Source: Helianthus annuus (Eukaryota; Streptophyta; Magnoliopsida; Asterales; Asteraceae). From it: a stretch of DNA of 64,000 nucleotides. Location: positions 112,023,047 through 112,087,046 of the forward strand of contig NC_035435.2 in NCBI RefSeq assembly GCF_002127325.2, given 5' to 3'. The first letter of the stretch is position 1; every line of letters starts with the position of its first letter. This document shows, piece by piece, positions 1 through 8,680 of the stretch. The notes beneath the pieces are model-generated. The model saw only the letters and a list, made by a program, of their open reading frames with translations, was not told the DNA's origin and made no database searches. The translations under genes were made by a program, and so were the position numbers.

Positions 1-277
1 CTTTAATACAAATACATCTACCTTAATATTAGATAGGAAATACAAAGAGGAATTAAGTTATTGCAGTTTTCAGGACGAAGGGAGTAATAAAAGTCCATAC
101 TGAAAAGCCGGTGGAACGAAGGAGTCTAATACATTGTTTATGTCAACTGATTTTATTGTTAACATCCATTTGTGGCTAAAGACAGATATACAATTTGTTA
201 ACAATGTTCCTTCAATTATCTTTGTCTCTTTAAAGAATATCTTTGTGAACAACAATGTGATCCACTGATCCTTCAAG

Positions 278-285
278 TATAAATA
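278..285 (+). promoter_or_regulatory. TATA box of the left EG45 copy
   Basis: TATAAATA lies about 110 bp upstream of the ATG at 394 and is conserved at 60581-60588 in the other copy. A transcription start near 305-315 is inferred from spacing. Confidence 0.6.
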
Positions 286-393
286 ACTATCGCTTTCAAT
301 CAAAATATCACAAGCTTAGTCCATCTCTAAAGCTCTCTCTCAGCATTACTTATTTCCATACACTTTTAACACACATAAAACCTTTTAACTTCA

Positions 394-937
394 ATGGCAT
401 CCATAAGAATGTATGCTAGCATTCTCGTAGTTATGAGCCTTTTAAGTCTTGGATCATCCGAGACTGGGATTGGAACCATCAATGATCCTCCATACTAATT
501 AAGACATATACACCATACGTAAGTCATATAACAAGTTTACATTGTAATTACAGCATCAGCTTGTTATGGGTTCCAAGATCAAGGAGTAATGATAGCAGCT
601 GCGAACCAAGATTTATGGCAAGGTGGAGCTGCTTGTGGGAAAAACTTCCGAGTGACTTGCACAGGTGCAACCAACCAAGGTGTACCACATCCTTGTACGG
701 AAACCCCCACGGTTACCGTAATGATCACCGATTTCTGCCCGCCTCCTGGTTGCAAGGGCGACCTTGACTTGTCACATGAAGCCTTTTCTACCATTGCTGA
801 TCCAAGAGCTGGAGGAATCAAAATCTCTTACCAACAGTACGTCAGCAATTACTTGTTCTATATTTTTGTTTTCTTTAACAATATATTTTCCTTGTTTCAC
901 AACAATATGTTCATTTTATTTGTGCATTAGGGTGTGA
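394..937 (+). pseudogene. EG45-domain / plant natriuretic peptide-like gene, broken copy
   Basis: This is the duplicate of the intact gene at 60695-61306. Exon 1 starts at ATG 394 and encodes a hydrophobic signal peptide, but codon 35 is TAA (496-498) where the intact copy has a Leu codon. About 20 extra bases lie between that point and the GTAAGT donor. Exon 2 (554-836) is fully open and keeps all six cysteines and the SACYG motif. Exon 3 is only the last codons (931-937), ending QQV-stop as in the family. As drawn only a 34-residue peptide would be made. A non-canonical donor before the stop could rescue it, but I see no GT in a suitable place. The three coding differences seen in exon 2 are Ala/Val, Arg/Gln and Glu/Asp. 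Confidence 0.8.
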
Positions 938-1845
938 AGAAGAAGAAGCAGCATAACCAAAGCTGCATTCGAAGATCTTTAAATAATAACTCTACTGGCC
1001 TAGATCGAAAGGCATTTCCAATCATTTCAACTTTTAATTTTCATTTTGCTTTGATGTTAGTGTTCTCTTCTTTTTATTGTACGTTAGTTGCTACATCATG
1101 AATTCAAGGTGCGTCTTCATAAATATAAATCTTGACCTCCACTTAAATTGTATGAAAATACTGAAGAAAACATGATATTAGCTGTGCCAAGTAAAAGGAT
1201 AATAACTTTTTCTAACGGCAAGAATTCTATATAAATACGGGTCAGCAAAAAGCTGAAACACCAAACAAACAAGACCTACTTGATTACGTCATGAACGTTA
1301 AAATTGCACCAGCTCTCCAATTATATAATACTCTAATTTACAACAATTGTAGGCATTGACACTTCTACTTTTGGCTTCCTTTATGGTAAAGTGGTTTTTC
1401 TTGAAACCATGGATTGAGTTCTTGGATGAGTTGGATAAACTTCACGTACGGTTTTCTCTCCCTCTCTAAAAAAGTGAGGCTGTCATTCTCTCTCTCTCTC
1501 TCTCTCAACAGCTGATTCTCTCTCTAAAAATCTCTGCAACGGCCGCGCCATTGTTACCGTTTTTATAAGCACTGGTGTGTTGGCCTTTGGCCGGTGGTGA
1601 TAAAGTAGTGTGGTGGCGATCGCTGGGGTGCATCCTCCTTCCGCGCCGCCATCTCCGCCATTGTTGTCGGTTTTTAGATTCACCGGTATGTTGGCCTTCG
1701 GCCGGCAGTGATGAAGTGTTGTGTAGTTGTTTCTACTCTTTGCTTCTGCAGTTTTTAAGGTGGTTTTGTAAGGAACCATGGCTTCGTTTTTTGTGGGTGT
1801 CCTTTCGGTTTAAAGCTTATACCCTCTACGGTGGTGAAGCCGGTG

Positions 1846-2149
1846 GGTTAGCCCATCGGCCGGTGGTGATGAACCCGGTTTGGACAGTTGGTGTATGCGA
1901 GTATTTAACCGGTGATGATGGTTGCCTGCTACTTGGCTTGGCACCTCCGGTTGCAACCGTAGCGGCACTGAGCCGTGCGTATATGATGGCAATGATGGGT
2001 TAGCCCATCGGCCGGTGGTGATGAACCTGGTTTGGACAGTTGGTGTATGCGAGTATTTAACCGGTGATGATGGTTGCCTGCTACCTGGCTTGGCAACTCC
2101 GGTTGCAACCGTAGCGGCACTGAGCCGTGCGTAGATGATGGCAATGATG
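1846..2149 (+). repeat. 152 bp direct tandem repeat, two units
   Basis: Unit 1 (about 1846-1997) and unit 2 (about 1998-2149) differ by only a few bases. Related degenerate phrases (GTTGGCCTTTGGCCGGTGG and variants) occur just upstream at about 1576 and 1690. The open frames here are products of the repeat, with no recognised protein. It lies wholly inside the Helitron. Confidence 0.85.
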
Positions 2150-2682
2150 AAGTTTGAGTCTGAGCCTTTTGTTTTCGTTTTTTCTTCTTTTTTTCGAGTT
2201 TAATAAAGAGTTTATGTTGGTGGTGGTTGGTATTTTTGGGTGTTTTGGTGTTTTTTGGGTTGCCGGCTCACTTGGTTTGCATTTGCATATTTGTGAGCTT
2301 TCTCTTGGACCTCATTTTGGTTACATCTTGCACACTACTTGAATGTTATGTAACTTTTGAATCTTAATATGAATATGATATGTTCTGTCTTGATTTGGAT
2401 GTCGTCTTTTATCAACTTGATATAATAGACCATGTGTCAATCAATTTAAACTTTTTATTGGAATGATTTGGTTGCATATTGCATATAGACCAGCTCATGT
2501 ATTGGCTTCTATTCTCTACAATGATATCATATGTATTGGGGATGAATTACTTTAACATATATCACTTCAAGTATCCTGCATATCTACCGATTACAGCTAG
2601 CTTTCAAAAGTTTCAGATGTTTAATGAGAATTTAATATAATGCTATATTATTGGGCATATATTATATATGAATTTTTGTGCT

Positions 2683-2945
2683 ACTCACAAGGTCCTCATC
2701 ACTGTTGAAGAAGGTTCCAGTAGAGGATCCAGCTCACATGTTGCACATTACTTGGTCTTCAATGGTTTACTTGATGGATACCTCAAGGTATGTGCCTAAA
2801 TTCTATTTTAAACTATATAAAACATATTAGAAAAAGTGATTTATTATTATGGATTGTTTATCTTTAATTTCAGTGGAGAGTTATGACATTACCTGATCGA
2901 TGTAGATCAAACATACCAGATTGAGGAGGCTGGTAACCAAGTTTA
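2683..2945 (+). pseudogene. DXS (fragment): Captured fragment of a 1-deoxy-D-xylulose-5-phosphate synthase gene
   Basis: Exon A (open to 2787) encodes HKVLITVEEGSSRGSSSHVA and then a segment ending NGLLDGYLK. This matches the C-terminal transketolase domain of plant DXS, where the usual form is VLITVEEGSIGGFGSHV followed by GLLDG-LKWRP. A GT-AG intron follows (GTATGT at 2788 to CAG at 2873). Exon B starts TGG at 2874 and encodes WRVMTLPDR, as in the family's WRPMVLPDR. After a frameshift, QIEEAG (2917-2934) continues the DXS match. The real enzyme makes DXP in the plastid MEP pathway; this piece lacks the thiamine-diphosphate domains and is broken. It was probably copied by the surrounding Helitron. 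Confidence 0.82.
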
Positions 2946-3119
2946 GTCCCGCCGATGAGCGCGTGTATTGTTTTTGGACAATCATTGGTGTTTAAGAAAG
3001 CGTGTGCCTGCTGAGACACTATCTTATGTAATTAACTCAATTGATGCAACTCAATGACAACCGATTGATTATAGATATAAATATAGCCCCCGCCGCATCG
3101 CGACGGGTTGCGTTTCTAG

Positions 3120-3276
3120 TTTAATACAATTTAAGACGTGAAATTTGGACCTGCATTTAAATCAAAGAAAATAGACATCTTTGATATTATACACACGGAA
3201 AAGAGGTTGGTATCGTTGTTAAGCTTTAGGAGATGCATTGAAAAAGGATTTATGTGGTCAGATTAAATATACAATT
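3120..3276. repeat. Segmental duplication, left copy, part b
   Basis: This resumes the match to the right copy (about 61700-61865) immediately after the Helitron and ends at ATATACAATT, where the CACTA-like element begins. No gene is seen. Confidence 0.85.
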
Positions 3277-3489
3277 GTTTTCAACACCGTCTTAAAGTAC
3301 CATAAAATCAAGTCTTATTAGACGGTGTTCAATTTTAACACCAGCTTAAACTTGATAAACACCGTCTTTTAATATCAAAACATTTCAAATATTAATTAAA
3401 ACAAATATTTTTTAACACCACCTTATAAACATTGGTTGAAAAAAAACATTTACAATAAGAAAGGTTTTCTAGAAATACATCAAGCTTAC

Positions 3490-4114
3490 TGTTGGTGCAC
3501 TTGTGTCTGTACTTTGTCTGTGTTCGGTCTGTATGAAAACGATGTCCTAAGTCAGTCTGTAAGTTGACCAAGTCAACTATCCTCCTAGTTTGACTTGGAC
3601 AACATGATGTTGTCTGGATCGAAGGATAGCCTCGAAGGATACAACTGATCCTTCGAGGTGCTCGAAAGATATGGTTCGACCATGGTTCAACCATTAGACA
3701 TCGAAGGATGATCCTTCGATGTCCATGCTGATCGTTCGAGCTCCCTGTCATCGATAGATGATCCTTCGGACCATCTATCGAGTCCTTCGACCAGATCTGC
3801 TTTGTATGGGTATAAATACCCATGCAGTGTGTTAGTGTTAGAGATAGAATGCACACATAGAGAGTTAGAGAAACTCTGCTGAAATACACACACACACACT
3901 TTAGAGAGTTTGCAAACAGATTGTAAACCTTGTGCTTGTAACCGTAAACCTTCATACGTATTAATACAATGGTGTTAATCGGTGAACTTTGTGTGTTCTT
4001 GTGTTTGTTCTTGCTTCATCCCGGTTTGCCCGCTAGCTTGGATTCCGCACTCGCTAGTGGGTTAGTATAACAAGGTTTAGGTTGTTCTCGATCCTCCGAG
4101 AAAAGGGACCTACA
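3490..4114 (+). repeat. Copia 5' LTR
   Basis: It begins TGTTGG and ends CCTACA. U3 is crowded with CGAAGGAT and its reverse ATCCTTCG between about 3618 and 3790. A TATA box follows at 3811 and a CA microsatellite near 3888. The 187-residue minus-strand frame across it has no family match and recurs only because the LTR recurs. Confidence 0.95.
3811..3818 (+). promoter_or_regulatory. TATA box of the copia LTR
   Basis: TATAAATA sits within the palindrome GGGTATAAATACCC, just after the cluster of CGAAGGAT words. The 3' LTR equivalent is 14327-14334. Confidence 0.65.
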
Positions 4115-4116
4115 AG

Positions 4117-4128
4117 TGGTATCAGAGC
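4117..4128 (+). other. Primer binding site of the copia element
   Basis: TGGTATCAGAGC begins two bases after the LTR end. It complements the 3' end of plant initiator tRNA-Met, the usual primer for these elements. Confidence 0.9.
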
Positions 4129-4499
4129 CTCGCTCTTTACCTTGTTTAAAACCGGTTTGTTCGAGTTCTTTGGTGTGTTTGGACACTTGGTTTAGCACTC
4201 GTTTTTGGTAGTTTCCTTGCATTTTGAAACTGAAAAACGGCTACTAAACCTATCGGGAGTGTTCGGGGTCGGTTTGGGTAACATAAAAATCGTTTTTGTG
4301 AAACTTTGATTTTTCCGGCCATTTTTCCGGTGGTATCTCCGGTGACTGTTCTGGATAGGGTTGTGTCCATTTTTGGTAATATTTTTGAAAGTCAAAAAGG
4401 TTGGTGAAAAGGTGTGTCTGAACATACCTTTCTGCCGAAAGTTGGTACACCAACCTGTCACTTTTCTCACCAACCCATCAGTACTTTCGGCAGTGTGTC

Positions 4500-4890
4500 A
4501 GAGCACTCGAAAGATATCCTTCGACATCGAAAGATATCCTTCGACATCTTTCGATCAAAGGCAGCTCGAAAGATAAGCATCTTTCGTTTAGTCTTTCGAA
4601 GTCTAAGGGTTATCCTTCGTAGTTGGAATCTTTTCGAAAGTTGGTTGTCCGAAAGATAAGGATTCATCTCGAAAGATAAGGATCTTTCATTGTGAATCTT
4701 TCGAGATCAGTATTCGAAAGATATAGATCTTTCGAACTGTGAATCTTTCGTGATAATCAGTCGAAAGATAAGGATTTTTCATTGAGAATCTTTCGAAGAC
4801 TTTGCTCGAAACTCAACAGTAATCTTTCGATCACTGTTGATCCTTCGAACAAGTCTTGATCTTTCGATCAGATTGTATCTTTCAATTGTT
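4500..4890 (+). repeat. CGAAAGAT word array in the copia leader
   Basis: The untranslated leader before gag contains well over ten copies of CGAAAGAT(A) and the reverse ATCTTTCG, often in back-to-back pairs able to form short hairpins. The word is one base from the CGAAGGAT word in the LTR, so the two arrays are related. The rest of the leader (4129-4499) shows no structure I recognise. Confidence 0.75.
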
Positions 4891-4947
4891 GTCTGTTTGT
4901 TGTTAACAGTTTGTGGTGTGTAGGTCATCTGTTAATCTTTGATCAAA

Positions 4948-7900
4948 ATGAGTTGCACAAGTCCTTGGGATTGGAGTACGGATCCACAACCAGATCTGAA
5001 ACAGATGTCGATGGCTGAATATATGACGAGTGCCATTCCTAAACAACAACAATCAATAAGTTCATGCCAATGGGCTTTGGTATCCAATCAAAGTCAAAGT
5101 CTTCAGAATCTTCTGATTAGTGAGAGTGAAACAGGCAGTAACAATCGTCCACCAAAGCTGAACCACATGAACGATTTTCCGTCATGGAAAGGCCGCTTTC
5201 ACACATATGTTCAAGGACAAAGCACCGACCTTTGGATGTGTTTTGTCAATGCATTCAATGAAAGTCTTGAAAGTAGAGCATCCACTTCAGAAGGTTACGC
5301 CAACATGCTTGAAAATGACAAGAAGGCTTATGAATTGGAGAAAAAGGCCTATGCCATACTTACTCAAGCACTCAACAAAGACATCTACCATCAGTTTTCA
5401 TATTGCAAGACCACGAAAGCATTGTGGGATGCCTTAGTTGCTAGAGGAGAAGGCAATGCAGCTGCTCGAAAGTCTAGGCATGATTTGTTGAAGAAAGAAT
5501 TTGAATCTTTCCAGTTTTTGGAAAACGAGACTCTGAATGATATGACCACACGTTTCTATCATTTGATTAGTGAAATGTGTGCTTATGGGGTGGCAGCTAC
5601 TCAACAAGACATGGTGAATAGGTTTGCTGACGCCCTACCCCCAAAATGGAGTTCGTTTATTGAGTTGTTGAAGCATACTAAAGCTCTAGATGAGATTAAC
5701 ATCTATGAGTTCATTCAGAAGCTGGAACATAAAAATGATGAAGAAATTAGGAAAGCAAGGCGTGCTCCAGCTCCTCAGAATACAGAAATGTATTTGCCTG
5801 GTTTTGGTCCTTCAGCTAGTTCTAGTTCTGTTCAGCAACCGAAGCTTCAAACTGCTTTTGTGTCCAATACGAGTTCCTTTCCATTTCCTCAATCAACAGC
5901 TGCTCCACCACAACCTCAATTCGATCCGAGGTCTTACATTCCTGTTCCAACACAGCCACAACCACAACCTCAACAACAACAACAGCAAGCTCACTATACA
6001 AGCAATCCTCAACCTCAATCCCAAAGTCATCACACGATCCGAGTCGACAACTCAAATCTTTCACACCTTAGCATTGAAGTTGCTAAGGAACATATGGAAA
6101 TTATCAACACCATGGTCAGTGCTTACTGTGGTTTGGTAGCTGGTCAGCTTGGAAACATCAACATGACCAATGAAGATTATGATCAGATCGACAAGGAAGA
6201 GATGGAGTTGATGGATATTAAATGGGCTTTTGCTAGTGCGGTTAGAAGGGCAAAAGATTTCATGGCACGAACTGGAAGAACTTCGTTGGAAGGAAAGAAA
6301 AACACGAAGTATGGGTTTGATATTAATGCCGTCACGTGCTTTAATTGTGGGGAGAAAGGGCACTTTAAACGTGAGTGCACTCGACCAACAAAACACGGCA
6401 ATCACAACCCTTTCAGAAACCAGACGAATGTGAATGCCCAACAAGAAAACCGTGAACGGAGGATGGTGGCAGTGAATAACAATCAGGGACAGCCTGGAGC
6501 TACCAATCACAATCGGGCTTTGGCTGTTCAAGCTGATGAAGGATGTGACTGGTCAGTTCAGTTTGGTGAAGGTGATCAGGGAAGCGGAGCTGCATTGTAT
6601 GCTAAGGTGATCGAGCATATTCATAAAGAAGAATCTTCTGGGAGCGATGACAGTTCTGGTTATTCTGGAAGCTCGGATGAAGAAGGCTCTGTTTCTGGGG
6701 ATAATCACTCAGAGCCTGATGTGAATGAAGAAGGAGATGATGATATACAGGAGCTACTGAATGAAGCTGATGAGCTTAAATGTCAGAAATCAATTCTGAT
6801 TAGGAAGGCTGCTGCTACATCAACGGAAATGGAAAAGCTATTCTCTGAAGATGGAGCTTTTTCTTTTCAAACTGCCTTTATGGCAAATGGTTCAGCCTCT
6901 ACTAGTCAGGTAACTTCTGAACCTCCTGCTCCTAGTATTTGTAAATCATGTGCAGAGATGAAGCTTGAATCAGAAAAGCTTCATAGTCATAACCAGAATT
7001 TGGTTATTGAACTGTCAAAATGCCAAGAGGCAAACATGGCTTTAACCCGGAATGAAAAAGAATTTAAATCTGTAATAGAAACATTAAAGAAAAATGTGTC
7101 CGAGGTTAACAAAGTAGTTTACCACAAACAAGTAAGTATAAACGAATACATTAATCTTGTGGAAGAAACTAAGAAGCAGTTAGCCATTGCCCAATGCAAG
7201 CATGATGCGATCAAACAGAAATTGGATAGTTATTCTAACTCCCGATTTGTGCTTGATCACATCATAGACGTTCAACAACTGAAAGGTAACGTGAAAGGTG
7301 TAGGGTATAAGGCGTGTCCACCCCCCTTGATGGACAACTATACCAAGTTGCCCGATGAAGAAGAAATGCCTCGGTATGAACCCAGTGTGCCTTTGAACTT
7401 TGAGGAATTTTCTACTGGCCTAGGGTTCAAACCGGACAGTTCTTCAAACACAGCCCCTAAGGAACAAGAAACTTCACCATCCATGAAACAAAGTCCTCCA
7501 ATTATCGAGGACTATGAGACATCGGATGATGAATCAGAAGTGGCTGTAAGTGATCAGGATAAATCACTTAGCAAGATGAAAGGAGTAGATATTCCACGAG
7601 AGAATCACATCCTTTGTGATCCTGATACTCCTGAGGTTCCATCTGTTAAGAAGCAAGTGATTGATCCTGTCAAGGTTGATAAGGCAGATGTGTCTACTGT
7701 TAAAAGCAGTAATGTGTTGTACACTTTGGTTGGAGATAATAAAATCTACTCAGATCATGTTTTTCCAATTAAGAATGTAAATAAATCTTTGATTGACAAA
7801 GTCTTTGAAGACAATACAAACAAATTTTTGGGAAAAACACTTCCGGGAATTGTGGTAACACAATGTGATCCAATTCCTAAGGCTGAGATTAGGAAACAGT

Positions 7901-8667
7901 TTGGGAATCAAAAATCTCCAACCACTCAACAACCGACTGCTTCTAAGGGTAAACAACAACAACGAGCTCCAAAGCCAAAGGCTAAGGTTGAATCAAAAGG
8001 AGCTCGTTACATGAAGAAAGGAAAAGATGTTAAATTTGTAGCATCAAAGGGTACAGATAAAATTGAGACTTTTGAAAACAAATCAAACACTGATTTTGTA
8101 CAACAAGTCAAAATTTTGAAACGTAACAGTGATAACAATTACACCCAACATACAAACGGGTGTGATGAAAGAGCAAGTACCTCAGGTTCTACAAGTTCAA
8201 CATCTGGTGGTCGATCAAGTTCTCCTAAGTCTGTTGAAAGGAGAACTTGTTTCAAATGTGGAGAAATTGGGCACATTATCAGAAACTGCCCAAATGCTCC
8301 AAAGAAGAAATTGGTTGAAAAGGCTCCACCTGAAACAGTTCATCCTCAACGTCGGTCAGTTTCACCTAAACAAGATAAACGAACTGTAAAAGAACAAGAA
8401 ACTAAACAACGACGTAAGAACTTAAAAACTGTTGAAAAAGCTTTAAAACCTGAAGTTAAAACAGTGCAAAAGGAACCAAGTGTGTCACAGCCTGCAAAAC
8501 CAGAATCTTCAAAAACTGGTAGGCACAGACAAACTTGGTTACCTAAGTCGGGTGACAATTCGGGGGGAGCAGTTGTTCTTGAAAACCATCAAGAGATAGA
8601 GCTTACGTATCGTGATGCCAAGGGACGACCCAAGACCACTAAGGCTTGGGTCCCCATTCTCAACTGA
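4948..8667 (+). CDS. Copia Gag-type ORF with two zinc knuckles
   Basis: This 1239-residue ORF starts at the first good ATG (4948). The N-terminal half is a copia Gag (UBN2-like region; WKGRFHTYVQG, then TKALWDAL and the long helical region to about residue 270), followed by a Gln/Pro-rich stretch. Zinc knuckle 1 (CFNCGEKGHFKREC) starts at residue 464. Acidic and coiled-coil segments follow, and a second knuckle (CFKCGEIGHIIRNC) starts at residue 1101. Gag packages element RNA in cytoplasmic particles. Ordinary copia Gag is about 300-500 residues, so this is unusually long. It ends at a TGA, with pol in another frame downstream and no overlap. Confidence 0.88.
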   Translation: MSCTSPWDWSTDPQPDLKQMSMAEYMTSAIPKQQQSISSCQWALVSNQSQSLQNLLISESETGSNNRPPKLNHMNDFPSWKGRFHTYVQGQSTDLWMCFVNAFNESLESRASTSEGYANMLENDKKAYELEKKAYAILTQALNKDIYHQFSYCKTTKALWDALVARGEGNAAARKSRHDLLKKEFESFQFLENETLNDMTTRFYHLISEMCAYGVAATQQDMVNRFADALPPKWSSFIELLKHTKALDEINIYEFIQKLEHKNDEEIRKARRAPAPQNTEMYLPGFGPSASSSSVQQPKLQTAFVSNTSSFPFPQSTAAPPQPQFDPRSYIPVPTQPQPQPQQQQQQAHYTSNPQPQSQSHHTIRVDNSNLSHLSIEVAKEHMEIINTMVSAYCGLVAGQLGNINMTNEDYDQIDKEEMELMDIKWAFASAVRRAKDFMARTGRTSLEGKKNTKYGFDINAVTCFNCGEKGHFKRECTRPTKHGNHNPFRNQTNVNAQQENRERRMVAVNNNQGQPGATNHNRALAVQADEGCDWSVQFGEGDQGSGAALYAKVIEHIHKEESSGSDDSSGYSGSSDEEGSVSGDNHSEPDVNEEGDDDIQELLNEADELKCQKSILIRKAAATSTEMEKLFSEDGAFSFQTAFMANGSASTSQVTSEPPAPSICKSCAEMKLESEKLHSHNQNLVIELSKCQEANMALTRNEKEFKSVIETLKKNVSEVNKVVYHKQVSINEYINLVEETKKQLAIAQCKHDAIKQKLDSYSNSRFVLDHIIDVQQLKGNVKGVGYKACPPPLMDNYTKLPDEEEMPRYEPSVPLNFEEFSTGLGFKPDSSSNTAPKEQETSPSMKQSPPIIEDYETSDDESEVAVSDQDKSLSKMKGVDIPRENHILCDPDTPEVPSVKKQVIDPVKVDKADVSTVKSSNVLYTLVGDNKIYSDHVFPIKNVNKSLIDKVFEDNTNKFLGKTLPGIVVTQCDPIPKAEIRKQFGNQKSPTTQQPTASKGKQQQRAPKPKAKVESKGARYMKKGKDVKFVASKGTDKIETFENKSNTDFVQQVKILKRNSDNNYTQHTNGCDERASTSGSTSSTSGGRSSSPKSVERRTCFKCGEIGHIIRNCPNAPKKKLVEKAPPETVHPQRRSVSPKQDKRTVKEQETKQRRKNLKTVEKALKPEVKTVQKEPSVSQPAKPESSKTGRHRQTWLPKSGDNSGGAVVLENHQEIELTYRDAKGRPKTTKAWVPILN

Positions 8668-8680
8668 TGTGTTTATTTGA

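Larger units (their letters stand above)
1..1320. repeat. Segmental duplication, left copy, part a
   Basis: This stretch is nearly the same as 60304-61690, base 1 matching base 60304. It covers promoter, exons, introns and 3' flank of an EG45-type gene. The match continues at 3120-3276 and about 16717-16830 once two insertions are removed. The window opens inside the duplication, so its left edge is not visible. The main internal difference is a shorter first intron in this copy. Confidence 0.9.
1321..3119 (+). mobile_element. Non-autonomous Helitron, 1799 bp
   Basis: The empty site survives in the duplicated copy: CTCCAA joins TTTAATACAA directly near 61694-61710, whereas here 1799 bp separate them. 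Insertion is exactly between A and T with no target duplication, as Helitrons do. The 3' end is CTAG (3116-3119) followed by the target T. A GC-rich hairpin (CCCGCCG, 5-base loop, CGACGGG; 3089-3107) ends 8 bases before it. The 5' end reads TTATATAATACTC; the family norm is TC, so the second base is probably mutated. There is no Rep/helicase coding. Inside are a TC microsatellite near 1487-1506, a 152 bp tandem repeat and a captured gene piece. Confidence 0.88.

Noticed and set aside
579..821. Minus-strand ORFs opposite EG45 exon 2 (also 60948-61190)
   Set aside because: Shadow of the coding exon on the other strand.
1575..2003. 142-residue ORF in the Helitron
   Set aside because: Generated by the 152 bp tandem units; no known family.
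2683..2945. A functional DXS gene
   Set aside because: Only a C-terminal scrap with a frameshift, inside a Helitron.
3392..3955. 187-residue minus-strand ORF, and its 242-residue relative at 13743-14471
   Set aside because: They lie across the copia LTRs and repeat only because the LTR repeats; no recognisable domain.
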